This document shows, piece after piece, positions 11,629-22,539 of a stretch of 64,000 bases of DNA (positions are counted from its first letter, which is position 1; every line of letters begins with the position of its first letter). The notes under the pieces are model-generated. The model had not been told where the DNA came from. It did no database searches and was given only the letters and a program-made list of their open reading frames with translations. The stretch is taken from positions 7,751,501 through 7,815,500 of the forward strand of contig BSBM01000877.1 in assembly GCA_027924585.1 (NCBI GenBank), read 5' to 3'. The translations under genes and the position numbers were made by a program. The stretch is from Larix kaempferi (Eukaryota; Streptophyta; Pinopsida; Pinales; Pinaceae).

Positions 11629-12484
11629 CAAGTTAACGTTTGGAAGAGAATATAACACCAAGTTAACTTTTCCAATTGTCAAAGAAAATTTTGATTAGCA
11701 AAACTTAGTAGAACCAAGTTAACATAGCAATTACCATTCCAAAAGGATCTATAAGTGTTGGTTGATAGAGTTAACAGGGGCCTTATTGGCCTTATTGGGT
11801 GGTACCATTCATCATCACATAGTTCATTAAGTCATCATTTTCCTTTGGAGACGTTTATAACATTTTAACTATATGTTCGGCATAGTAAAATCCATCGTTG
11901 TTATGTATGAATTAAACATATTGTGCCACCTAAACCGTTCGAGAGACAAATGTCATCCTGCCAAAGTAAATACAAATATAAAATATGTTGAAATATAAAA
12001 TATGTTATAGAACTTGAAAACCATAATAAGCTTTCAACAGGGAACGCACCATATGCAGTTAATGATGTTTTTTTATATTTTAATGGAAAAATGTTTTGAA
12101 AGATTTTATATAATTATAAATCCATTTTAATTAATTCTAAAATTATTGATTAAAATTTTGAAATCTAGTTTTTATTATTTTAACTGATGATAATTTCATA
12201 GATATTTATATAATGATTTCCAAGATTACTTCAAGCCACTTCATACAAAACCTTAAAATATCTAAATTCCAAAATCCTTGATTATCACATTCATTTTGAT
12301 TTATGAATAAATGTATAAAAAAATGTTATAAAATATTACCAATTAGAAATTAATTAACAAAAATATTTGAAAATACTTATTTTGAACATAAAAATACAGT
12401 TTATAGAGATGCTATCAAATTGCTAACACTTATATGTTGATATGTAAAAAATAATTATAATATTATAATGGAAAAGTATATGTA

Positions 12485-12525
<41 letters not shown>
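12485..12525. repeat. (AAT)n microsatellite
   Basis: About 13 uninterrupted AAT units. A separate short AT run lies at about 12655-12672. Confidence 0.95.
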
Positions 12526-12526
<1 letters not shown>

Positions 12527-13117
12527 CATTTGATTAATCAACAACTTTTTTATTTCTTATATTTATTACCATGTAAAAAATTGGATTCCATATATTAATT
12601 TATTTATTTATATTTGATATTTATCTAAAAAAAATATAGTTTTTTTAATTGTTTTATATATATATATATATATGGCAAGGACTAAGGTGCATGCAACTCT
12701 TGTTAAAATATAAATATTAATATCTAATCTATAACTTTTAAAACACAAACATTTTTATTTAATTCACATTTTAAAAAGCAAGTATAACACAAAAAATTCT
12801 AATCCATATACTTTTAAAATACGAGATAGCAGGATCAAGGAGGAAGGAGGATGGGGCACGTGTATTGTCTAGATTGATTTTATGGCGTGGTTCAAAATTC
12901 AAAATAAACAATTAATTAAAAAAAGAAATATAAAAAATAACTTGTAGTTGATACATGGACAATGTGTAGCTCATGCATGGATAAGATGTAGTGACACACA
13001 ACCCATTTAACTACATAAGGTAATAGGTAAACAACTAACTTGTTCATGGCACTTAACTTGTTACCTATAGGTGTTCACCATCCACAAGTTAAGTGGCTCT
13101 GCTTGTTTTTATTATGG

Positions 13118-13900
13118 AAGTTTTTTTCCAGAGGAAAAAAACATACTTTTGATATTCAATAAGAATAAAAAAGTACATATCTTTCATAAATACAAACAGA
13201 TCAAAAAGTATATAGGGGAAGAGAGTAGAATCAAAAAATTGAGAGGTTCCCAATATAAAGTCCCTTCTGCACACTCCAAAGCTTTTTTGAATATACTATC
13301 AACTAATTCTGCTCTCTATAGATGTGAAAGAAATGCATTGTTGAAAATTTCTCCAATTCTTCTTTGATCCTTGAGCACCATGGAAGTAGATTCATCACAT
13401 TTATGTTGTATTCACCTCGAGCCCATTTTATAATGACTCTCGAGTCCCCATAAACTACAAGAGAAACAATACCAAATGTAGTAGCCATCTTACATAAACA
13501 CCACAATGCAATCATTTATGCTTTCATATTAGTTGTTGTGCCACAGTGAATTTTGGATGTATACATGTGATAATCATTGATATTAAGCTCCTATTGCACA
13601 TATACCATTTTGTGCACCCCATCAAAATAACCAATAGCACTACTGCGACTTTTTATATCTTTTAGAGTTTTGGATCTGCAATTTTTGCTTGCACATTATC
13701 ATAATCTTTCACCCAGTTCAATGTATGCATACAAATGATATCCAAATCTTGTAATTTATCTTAAAAAACACATAAGTTTCTAGTTTTCCAAATATGCCAA
13801 GATATTTCTTCCAAACATTTGCATTGTAGCTACAACCAACTAATATATGATGAATCCATTTTGCAAAGGAGACAGATATTAGGTCCACACCAACGTTTCA
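13118..13900 (-). pseudogene. LINE (L1) 3' fragment: zf-RVT and RNase H remains
   Basis: On the minus strand the end of an L1 ORF2 is readable with many stops. A zinc-binding block (CGPNICLLC, near 13890-13865) is followed by a reverse-transcribed RNase H tail: FDGVHK near 13635, then IHCGTTTNMKA, IALWCL and VVYGDSRVIIKWARGEYN (13440). The same blocks in the same order occur in the larger LINE at 34750-35400 (NCGNGTNMKAELLSLW, IFGDSRVTIKWAQGEYN). The 3' flanks also match (a T-rich/A-rich junction and AATAAAAAAGTACAT). So it is a 5'-truncated copy of the same family, ending near 13118. Confidence 0.8.
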
Positions 13901-14498
13901 AGTTAATAAATTTCAAAATCCATCTCAACTCATAAAAAAAAACAGCATAGATCAATCTTAAATCAACATATATCAAACACATAGAGGGAAAAATTGGATC
14001 CTCTCTGTGTGTTTGATAAATCCAGATTTAAGCTTAATATATACTCAAATGAATTATTTGCATGGTAAAAACCATTATTATATGAAATAATCAAAATTAT
14101 TAAATTTAAAAAAAAAAAAAAAATTATTGAATTTAAAAATTAAAAAAAAAATTATATATGAAAGATAACGAAATCTATATAATATAAAATTAAATGAATA
14201 TTTGACTATATGCTAAATATTAAATCTGATAATCAACGAAAGATTAATACATTAAAGATGATCAAATCCCTACCGTTCAAAATGGAAAACTATATTGATA
14301 ATTGTATTGTGATTTGAATTGTGAAACAACTTGACCAAATATTAGGTCTAATCATAACTACAAAGTGAAAAATAAGTTTATGCATCGCGGAGAATAATTT
14401 GTATTACAATCACCAAATAAGCATAGTTACCACATAAACATACCAGAGATCTCTGTCATGGAACGAGTGACATTTTCTCTACTTTCACCATCTCCATT

Positions 14499-15379
14499 TC
14501 ATCTGCGGGGCCTTTGAAGATATCCATAGGAAGCGTATGACCTAATTCTGTTGTTGCCACACCTGCGGAATGCGTCGTTGGTTTTTCTCTTGTAAACATA
14601 AAACCTAGAGACAACGAGGAAGAAAATAAGATTTAAGGTGCTGAGAAGAGCAATCATGGCATAATAGTAGTAGATACGAGAGGCATTTAGATTGTTCAGA
14701 ACCCAGCTAGTGTGGCCCTTTTGTCCACTGATCTTAGTCATAACATTCAGAAGAAAACTATTAACAAAACTCCCAATCCCCAAGGCGCTGACGAACATTG
14801 AAGTTCCTATGCTCTGCAGGCTCACGGGCGCTTGATCATAAAAAAATTCTAACATTCCTCCTTGAATAAAAGCATCTGCTATCCCTCCCAACAAAAACCG
14901 AGGAAGCAAAATGAAAACGGTGAGGGGGCCTACTGCTTTCTCATTGCCTTGAATCCCATGCGCTTTCACAAATCTGACATATCAACTACGGAGGCCACTA
15001 CCATGGTTGCAATGTGGAAAACCATGCCAGTACCTATCCTCTGTAGCATTGTTATGCCTCTCGGATTTCCTATGAATCTTCTGAATATCCTTACGAGGAC
15101 TCTGTCATAAACTAACAAGGATACCAGCATTGATAAATAGAGAAATGATGTGAGGGAGGCTGGCGGAATTTTAAAGTGAGGACCCATATGCCTATTCAGT
15201 CTCGTTCCCTGCTTTACGAATAGTGTGCTTACTTGGGACATCAAGGTGCCTAGCATGAACAAGGCAACCCAAATTGAGAGCATTCTTATAATAAGCTTCG
15301 TTTCTTCTACTTGGGTTACCGAACACAGCTTCCATGGGCTGTCTGAGCCATCCTTTGCTGCTACTTTGTCCAAAAATCT
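14499..15379 (-). pseudogene. NPF/PTR-family (NRT1/PTR) transporter, last exon
   Basis: This is the C-terminal half of a proton-coupled nitrate/peptide-type transporter (MFS, plasma membrane). It opens FLDKVAAKDGS just after a likely splice acceptor (TATGTAG, minus strand), continues PWKLCSVTQVEETKLIIRML, and holds the NPF signature EFFYDQAP with several hydrophobic membrane segments. A 1-base frameshift near 14970 separates VVDMSDL from FVKAHGIQGNEKAVGP. The C-terminus ends at a TGA at 14499-14501. No upstream exons were recognised within the next 2 kb, so about half of a normal protein of around 600 residues is missing. A real gene with distant exons is possible only if the frameshift is a sequencing error. 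Confidence 0.85.
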
Positions 15380-17400
15380 ACATAGTAATAAAAATAAGGT
15401 TTAGTATTACAGTTTAACTCTAACAAGTTGGTCAGTCTCATGTATAGCCATGGATCTATTTCTTAGTTTCCAGATCTTCCCAAACAATTGTTTTTCTGAT
15501 CGTCTTTCCTTTTCCCTAAATATTAAATAAAGAGGCAGGCTTTGTGTTCATGTTGGGTTCGTAGTTTCAAGTAATTGATATGTTTGAAAATCTGGAAATT
15601 ATTTTTGACGAAAAGTGTTTAGCTATCAACTTTTCAATATTGTCTGAACATTATAACATAGTTCAATCGTCAATGCACCTCATAGAACAAGGAGGACACG
15701 GAAAAAAAACCTTGACGGTGTGCCACGAGGCAGAATCACACTATATAGCTTTGTGTGAAAGGTTTCGAGATAATCCAGTACTGAGAGTTTCGAGATAATC
15801 ATCCACATCCCAATAGTAACCTATGTGTGTGGCGACGAGCTCAACTGAACCCCCTGCAACTGTGTCTGTTCACGTATTTACTTTTGCAGCTTAATCAAGT
15901 TACCTACAGGGTATAGCTAACATCCATTTTGCTCCCGCATTTACTGAAATGCTTATCCGGCAGCTGGATGTCATTTTGGGTTGTGCAATGTTCGATGGTA
16001 GTTGAATCCAACACTTATACAGTGTTAAGTATATGCGGGAAGCCCACCAACACCAGGGCATGCCTACATAGTAAAAACACGAAAACCTAAAACAGCTACT
16101 CATTTTCATTAATTAAGAACTTGGTGAGGTGCAGAGGTGACGTCAGCCCACAGCCCCGTCCTAGGAAGCGAAAATCGAAGACTACGTCACCCTCTCCAGC
16201 CAATCAATATTTTGAAAAATATGAATTTCAAGAACATAAAAAAATATTAAATAAATTAAACCATAGTTTTTATATAGTTCATACTGGAAATTTTTAGTTT
16301 TAAAGTAAATTAATACGAGTCTGATGATATATATATGTCCCCCTTCCAGAACATAATAATTTACACTAAAATATATATTATTAAAAAAAATCATATATAT
16401 CTTAACACATATTCCAATGATCACAAAATACCAAACTTTCCAATATATATAAGAAAAGAATCTTCTCAAAATACTTATTCACATTCACTCTATTCTAGAC
16501 ATCTTTCGTAAGTTGATCTTAACATAATTAAATTCTTTTCATTCTAACAACATTTCATATGATAATTTATAACAACCATATATTCATTCTAAGATGGACC
16601 ACTGTCATGGATAATAATATAATTATTAAATTTAAACTATATTTCATAGATTTCCAGATACATATTTACTTTTAATATATTTTTCATATTAATATATTTT
16701 TTTTATAATATGTGTCCCATTTATATTCAAACACATTAATATCATTAATATTACTCTTGCTAGTTTAACTTAATCCACCATCCAACCCTACATACACAAC
16801 AAACATCCAATCAAATACATAAACCTCTTAACCCGTTTAAATATCCAGCTTGCTGTAGCAGAGGCTGAATAATATTCGCCGTTTAACACGATTGCATTGG
16901 CAGGAAACGATTAAGAACATATATGCATCGCATGATCCTCATGCGCTTTTGTGTTGCTATGCGACGTGTTTCTCTTTGGTTGGAAACTTGGTAACGCTTC
17001 TTCCTCGAGTTTTGTCTTTTTGTTTGCCAAATAAGCCTTCCAAACTACAACTAAAATCACCCGGACACTCTTTACTTTTGTGTTTTCTTCACATGTGAAG
17101 CATCCGATCTATGGTAAGTTCACGACAAGGAGCTTCAAATATTTCACGCCACATTCTTTGAATTGAGTACTTGAATTAGACGACCATGTACTGTATATCT
17201 AAGACTGAAAGTTGACTAGTGTGTTGTTCATAGGGCTGCTTGCATATTTATATTGCAATGACAGATGATGAAAGAGCAGTCTCATAGGGCTGTTTGCATA
17301 TTTATATTTATAGGGCTGTTTCATAGTTGCAGTTTTTCTACCTTTAAGTTCTGTTCTGTTGCAGTGACACTAAGAGTTTTGCCATCGTAGAATCATTCAG
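15380..17400. other. Spacer without recognisable genes
   Basis: No ORF shows a known motif. The segment 16190-16820 is strongly AT-rich. Near 17230-17340 a short phrase (CATAGGGCTG.TTGCATATTTATATT) is repeated two to three times just upstream of the receptor kinase pseudogene, so part of this may be its old 5' flank. Confidence 0.5.
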
Positions 17401-17406
17401 AACAAC

Positions 17407-19577
17407 ATGAGCCTAAAAACAGTTTCCTTTGGGATCTCTGTTTTCTTCATTGCCTTGTTTCTTTTCATCTGTTAGATAGCTCCCATAACAACACCCATTG
17501 CTCGTGGACTGGCGTCCAATGTGACCATAGCGGTCGAGTAGTGGCTCTACATTTCTCTAAGATGGATATTTCAGGCTGCTATGTCGAGTAGTGGCTCTAC
17601 ATTTCTCTAAGATGGATATTTCAGGCTCTACATCTCTCCAGGATGAATATTTAAGCCCTCCGGTTGCTCAACGTTTCCCATAACATCCTTAGTGGAATTC
17701 ACCCTTCGAACATATCAAAATTGAGGAACCTAGAGGTCCTTGATGTCCGTAACAACACTTTGTCCGGGGCGTTGCCGCTGGATTTGAGGTATGTTTTGAA
17801 GCTCAGGCACCTTGACCTCGGAAGAAATTACTTCTCGGGCAGCATTCCCGCAGAGTTTGGGAAACTAAAAAAATCAGAATACCTTTCATTGTACGCAAAC
17901 AGTTTGTGTGGACGGATAGCCCGAGAGCTTGGCAATCTGGGGAATTTGAAAACGCTTTATTTGGGAAGGGATGCATAGGAATTTTGAGCAAGCTTGTACA
18001 ACTCGGTCGGAGTAGTTGTAGTCTTAGAGGTGCGATTCCTTCTGAGCTTGGTGGTCTTAAAAACCTGGAGGTAATGTACTTGTACTCCAATGGCCTCACT
18101 GGCCCTATTCCTCCACAACTATGACATCTCGTGAGCTTAAAATCCATGGATATATCCAATAACAATCTCTCTGTGAAATACGGGTGGAACTCTCACAGGT
18201 AAAAGAGCAGTTGAATCTGTACCGAAACTTCCATCTTTCATTGGGGACTTGCCAAATTCGGAGCTTTTGCATCTCTCGCGGAACAATTTTGGAGGTACCA
18301 TGCCCCACCAACTGGACCCAAATGGTAAGCTTACTAAAAATTGGCTATATTGAATAATTTTTTCTTCGGCTCGATTCCTGAGTCCCTGGGCACATGTACT
18401 TCTCTGGATAGAGTCCTCATGGTTCAATTCCTTCGGGTTTGCTCTACTTACCCATGCTAATTAGCATGGTATAATGTATCCTCCATGCTAGAGTACATGA
18501 AAAATTCCCACAATCTTGTGAGTGGTTCTCTTCCTTCATCTATAGGTCAATTGTCTTCTTTGCAGAAACTTTTGATCAATGAAAATCAATTAAGAGGTAA
18601 TGTTCGGCGAGAGATTGGAGGATTAAGAAATATTTTTAAAAAAGGTTTTCTCACGAGGATGATCACTCTCAGAGTCTCAACTCTCTGAACGTATCCAGAA
18701 ATCGCTTGAACGGCAGCTTTCCCAGAGAATTTGAGAACTTGACGAATTTGATATCCGCAGATTTCTCTTACAAAAACTTTTCGGGCCTTGTTCCAGAGAG
18801 TGGTCAAAGCTTCTAATTTCAATGCAAGCTCTTTTGCGGGGAATTCCCACTTATACGAAGAATAGTTCGGTGGGTCGCAAGTCGAAGCCCCCATCAAGGT
18901 TGCACTTCTCTTGGTGCTGGGACTTCTCTTATGCTCATTGGTGTTGGCAATTGGGACAGTCATAATTAAATTAAAGCTAGAGCCGGATCCGTCAACGCCA
19001 AGGTCTTGGGAAATGATGACATTCAAAAAACTGAACTTTGGGAGCGACGACGTACTGGAATGCTTAAAAGAAGAAAACGTCATCGGCAAAGGAGGAGCGA
19101 GGGTTGTGTATAGAGGCATCATGCCCAATGACCAACAAATTGCAATGAAGAAACTTAGGAGCACTGGCTATTCTAATGATCATGATTTCTCTACGGAGAT
19201 CCACACTTTGAGCAAAATCCGCCATACACACATAGTTAGATTACTCGCGTTTTGCTCCAACCATGACACTAATCTTCTGGTGTATGATTACATGCATAAC
19301 GGAAGTCTAGGGGAGGTTCTTCATGGAAGCAATAGAGGGCATTTGGATTGGCATACCAGATACAAAATTGCAGTCGAGGCTGCCAAGGGATTGTGCTATC
19401 TTCACCATGATTGTCAACCGTTTATCCTTCATCCTGATGTGAAATCCAACAATATTCTTCTCGACTCTAACTTTGAAGCCTATTGTGCAGACTTTGGCCT
19501 GGCCAAGTTTTTGCTTCATTCTGGTTCCTCAGAAGGCGTGTTGTCAATTGCAGGTTCCTTTGGCTACATAGCTCTTG
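17407..19577 (+). pseudogene. CLV1/BAM-like LRR receptor kinase 1, exon 1 (broken)
   Basis: This was a plasma-membrane LRR receptor kinase. A signal peptide starts at ATG 17407 (MSLKTVSFGISVFFIALF). The cysteine-pair cap (HCSWTGVQCDHSGRVVAL) and LRRs with the consensus N.LSG.IP...LGNL..L follow (17664-18780), then a membrane segment near 18900-18965 ([15 protein letters not shown]) and a kinase domain from 19030. The kinase keeps the glycine loop ([13 protein letters not shown]), lysine (IAMKKL) and DFG (CADFGLAKF). The HRD motif reads HPD ([12 protein letters not shown]), so the catalytic-loop arginine is lost. A 50-bp tandem duplication (17535-17630), stops and frameshifts disrupt the LRR part. 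The exon ends at donor CTTG|GTAAGT. Closest known family: BAM/CLAVATA1. Confidence 0.88.
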
Positions 19578-19693
19578 GTAAGTTGTTTCATTATTTTTCC
19601 GAGTTTTTTTTATTTTTGTAACATATTGTTGCCTTTTGGGATTGCCTGGGTAGTTGCATAAGTATCAGGTTTTCAACATTACTATATTGAAAG

Positions 19694-21891
19694 TGTTGGA
19701 GAATAATAGCGAAATGCCATACTTAGGAAATAGGAAATAGTTGAATGATTTGTTAGACCTTAGATATTCTTAGCTCATGGATGGTTGTGAGATCCCATTG
19801 TGGATTCTCTCTCTGTTGTGTGTGAAATTTAATTTGGTATCAGAGCTTGGTGCGAGGTTGAGAGGAGCCGCTGCATCAGATCTTGAAGGAAAGCCACCTG
19901 TGTGGAGAGAACCAGTGTTGTTTTTTTTCTGTTGTGCGCTATCAGGTAGCCGCTGCTGAGAAGGGAAGCAGATCGTTGTTGCGTGGGTGCTAAACCATTT
20001 TAGATTTGCTATTGTCATCAAAGTGAGAGGAAAAAGCGGCTGTTAGATTTGAAGTATTGCTGCTCTGCCATCGTGAAAGGGGGAGCCACCCCTTCTCTGT
20101 TGTTTCGTTTGTGGATTTCTTCTTTGTGTGGTTGCAGGTGACGGCAGCCGAGAGGTGAGAGGAAATCGGATCTAACCCTGCGTCATCTCCTACTTAGTTG
20201 CTAAATCATGATCTGGAGTCATAAATTTTGCTATGGACCAGAGATGTGTATGAACCCGTGAAATCCTGTCTGCATTATCTCAATTGCTTGTTGTCAGCAT
20301 TTTTTTAATTGTTGCTAATTCGATACGGAAAAGTAGTCACCCACTAGCCTGGAAAAGTGATCCACACAAAGGAGAATGATAAAGGGCCGTCATTCAGTTC
20401 AAAGGAAGGTTGAGGGAGCTAAGTGTGTTTCTTGAATCGTTTGTTAGAGGAGAAGCTGAGACAGAGGAAGATGATAAGAAGTAAAGAAGCGATTTGCTTG
20501 CTGTCTATTGGGGAGAAACCAGCCATCGCCAGTCTTGTTGTTGCACAAGGTAATTATTTTTTGAATATGGCGAGCTTTATGAGAAAATTTTATGTGTCTC
20601 TCTTAGAAGATCAGGAGGAAGATGATTATGGTAGCCAGAGTCCCGTAAATGAGGAAGGAGATGAGGAGAATCCACCATACCCAAGCCCAGACCTTGTAGA
20701 CAGCATGCGATCCCACATAGATGCTGATGGACTCATTCCTTTGGAGCAAGAGCAAGATATTGGAGATAAGGAGAACGTAAATGCCTTGGATGATACTGAA
20801 ACCCAAAGCATAGGCAAACCTATGGAATTGTCAACAGTCTAGAAGTTGATTTCAGTGTTCAAATGCAGAGGACCTTGCTGCCAAAGAGGAAGTATTGCTT
20901 CCAGCGCTCAAGCAACTAGTTGAAGGTAAAGAATCAACTTTCAAATGTGGTGAAATTTTATAGGAAACGAAGTGTGACATGGCTGATATGGAGGACAAGT
21001 CCACCATTGAATTCAATTCAAGAGCATTACAAAAAATAAGATCGAGGAAGCATATGTTGTTAATACAAATGAATAAGAGTCAAAGATTTTGCAGCGTGAA
21101 GGAGAATAACATTATGCGAAGTGCAAGGACGCGATTACATTGTTAGCTCTGCAAGTCGTTCCATCACTCATCTTGACGATGTCGATCAGAAATATGTTGC
21201 AATATATTAAAGAAACGTGCATTGAATCGTGTTTGGACGCTGTGATGGAAGATGTTCTTTGACATGGAAGATTCCTTAAATAAAACGGGTATCTCAGTTG
21301 GATGGGAAAAGCAATTCAACGAGGCTCATAGCTGATATCTATGCGAGATCAGTGGAGCACAATACATTAACATCATTGGGGACTGAAATGCTGCATCATC
21401 TGTTACCAAATAGGCGTATTGCTAACAGGCGTAAGATCACTATCCTTGGGACTAGGATGGATAGTTTGGAAACTTGTCTTTCCAAGCTTCCTTTGAGACA
21501 ATCCATAATGGAAAAGGAAATTACATCGTGTGAGGAATTTGTTGGTGTGTGAAATCTGTTGTCTATGAGTATACTCATTTCTCCATTAAGGGGGAATGTG
21601 GGAGAATAATGGAGAAATGCCATACTAAGGAAATAGTCGAGTGAGTTGTTAGTAGTTGAATGATTTGTTAGAGCTTAGATATTATTAGCTCATGGATGCG
21701 TGTGAGATCTTATTTTATAGGAAGTCTGTTGCACCTAAATTCATCTACATATATAACTAATTTGCAAATAATGAAATAGATTCATCTATATATATAACTA
21801 ATTTGCAAGTAATGAAATAGATTGGTGTGAGCACTCTTTCATTGGTGTGAAGCCCATTGTGGATTATCTCTCTCGTGTGTGAAATTTAATT
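19694..21891 (+). mobile_element. Small non-autonomous LTR element in the kinase intron
   Basis: The left LTR (19694 to about 19833) starts TGTTGGAGAATAATAG. The right LTR (21597 to about 21891) starts TGTGGGAGAATAATGG, and both end in GTGTGTGAAATTTAAT. A primer binding site (TGGTATCAGAGC, 19835-19846) and a polypurine tract (AAGGGGGAA, 21588-21596) flank the internal region. The right LTR is longer by about 140 bp that include a tandem duplication (TATATATAACTAATTTGCAA). Flanks GAAAG and GAATG differ by one base and could be a decayed target duplication. No pol motifs are present; one acidic ORF (20423-20842) has no recognisable domain. It fits a LARD/TRIM-type element. Confidence 0.8.
20423..20842 (+). 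CDS. Unknown acidic ORF inside the intronic LTR element
   Basis: 139 codons from ATG 20423 to TAG. The C-terminal 70 residues are rich in D, E and P (LLEDQEEDDYG, NEEGDEENPPYPSPDLV). I recognise no domain, zinc knuckle or catalytic motif. It lies between the primer binding site and polypurine tract of the element, where gag would be. It may be a degenerate remnant or chance. Confidence 0.3.
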   Translation: MCFLNRLLEEKLRQRKMIRSKEAICLLSIGEKPAIASLVVAQGNYFLNMASFMRKFYVSLLEDQEEDDYGSQSPVNEEGDEENPPYPSPDLVDSMRSHIDADGLIPLEQEQDIGDKENVNALDDTETQSIGKPMELSTV

Positions 21892-21963
21892 GAATGTAAC
21901 TTATAGGTAGAATTAGTAAATGTTATTTAATTTGCAACTTAATATGAATGATTGAATTTACAG

Positions 21964-22180
21964 AGTATGTGAGTATGCGTACACTCTTAAAGTGGATGAA
22001 AAGAGTAAAGTGGATGAAAAGAGTGATGTATGCAGCTTTGGAGTGGTTCTGCTTGAGTTGATTAGGCAAAAATTAAATGGATGAATGTGAATATGAAGAG
22101 GGAATGAACATCGTGAGGTGGGTGAAAAAGATTTTCCATTTGAATAGAGAAGAAGTTATGATGATTGTAGCCTACTACAT
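21964..22180 (+). pseudogene. Receptor kinase 1, exon 2 (kinase C-lobe fragment)
   Basis: After acceptor TTTACAG the second kinase exon is recognisable from the bases encoding [24 protein letters not shown] and NIVRWVKKI, the normal continuation of [20 protein letters not shown]-type kinases. Two small duplications break it: AGTATGTG/AGTATGCG at the start (8 bp) and an 18-bp AAAGTGGATGAAAAGAGT tandem. Only about 70 residues remain. The MITE-like inverted repeat begins exactly where the similarity stops (22181). Confidence 0.78.
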
Positions 22181-22409
22181 AAAGGGGGTATTAAGACAAT
22201 ATTTGTGTAAATTGTCTTAACTTAAAACCCAAAAAAAATTGTGTGTTGTATTAAATATTATCTTTAAGCGAATATCTTAAACTAGTTTCTTAGTTTAAGA
22301 CAATAGTTTAAGACACTAGCTTAAAGACAATATTTAAGACAATACACAGTTTTTTTTTTGGTCTCAAATTGAGACAATTTACACAAATATTGTCTGAATA
22401 CTCTCTTTT
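22181..22409. mobile_element. MITE-like inverted repeat element
   Basis: Two arms of about 105 bp are near-perfect inverted repeats. The left arm begins AAAGGGGGTATTAAGACAAT and the right arm ends GTCTGAATACTCTCTTT. The shared core (ACAATATTTGTGTAAATTGTCT) reads inward on both strands. There is no coding content, and total length is about 229 bp. I could not define a clear target duplication. It sits at the broken end of the receptor kinase exon. Confidence 0.75.
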
Positions 22410-22462
22410 GTCTCTATAGAGAATATATGAACTACAATATCCTATATTGTATTGATTTATGG

Positions 22463-22535
22463 AAGGACACAGTGGAGTCGAACCACCTATCTTATGCTTT
22501 GTAATGCAGATGCTCTACCATTGAGCTAACACTCT
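22463..22535 (-). tRNA. tRNA-like sequence (degenerate, UAC-like anticodon loop)
   Basis: On the minus strand an A-box-like stretch (TTAGCTCAATGGTAGAGC) and a good B box (GGTTCGACTCC) are spaced as in a 73-nt tRNA. The D stem (GCTC/GAGC) and T stem (GGTGG/CCACT, one G-U) form. The anticodon arm TCTGC..GCATA pairs only with an 8-base loop (ATTACAAA), and the acceptor stem is poor. A tRNA pseudogene or a tRNA-derived SINE head is more likely than a working tRNA. Confidence 0.4.
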
Positions 22536-22539
22536 TTAA

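Larger units (their letters stand above)
9321..13100. other. AT-rich spacer without recognisable genes
   Basis: No ORF here carries a known motif. The stretch is very AT-rich and holds small tandem duplications (listed separately), an imperfect direct repeat of about 120 bases (about 11000-11090 and 11125-11220, sharing GTGTTAAACTTT and TAAATTCATTAC), an AAT microsatellite and an AT run near 12655. The first part may contain the rest of the copia LTR. Confidence 0.6.

Noticed and set aside
12485-12525. CRISPR-like or regulatory array
   Set aside because: Simple AAT microsatellite without spacers in a eukaryotic spacer.
16182-16469. 95-codon minus-strand ORF
   Set aside because: AT-rich, Ile/Tyr/Phe-rich chance frame with no motif.
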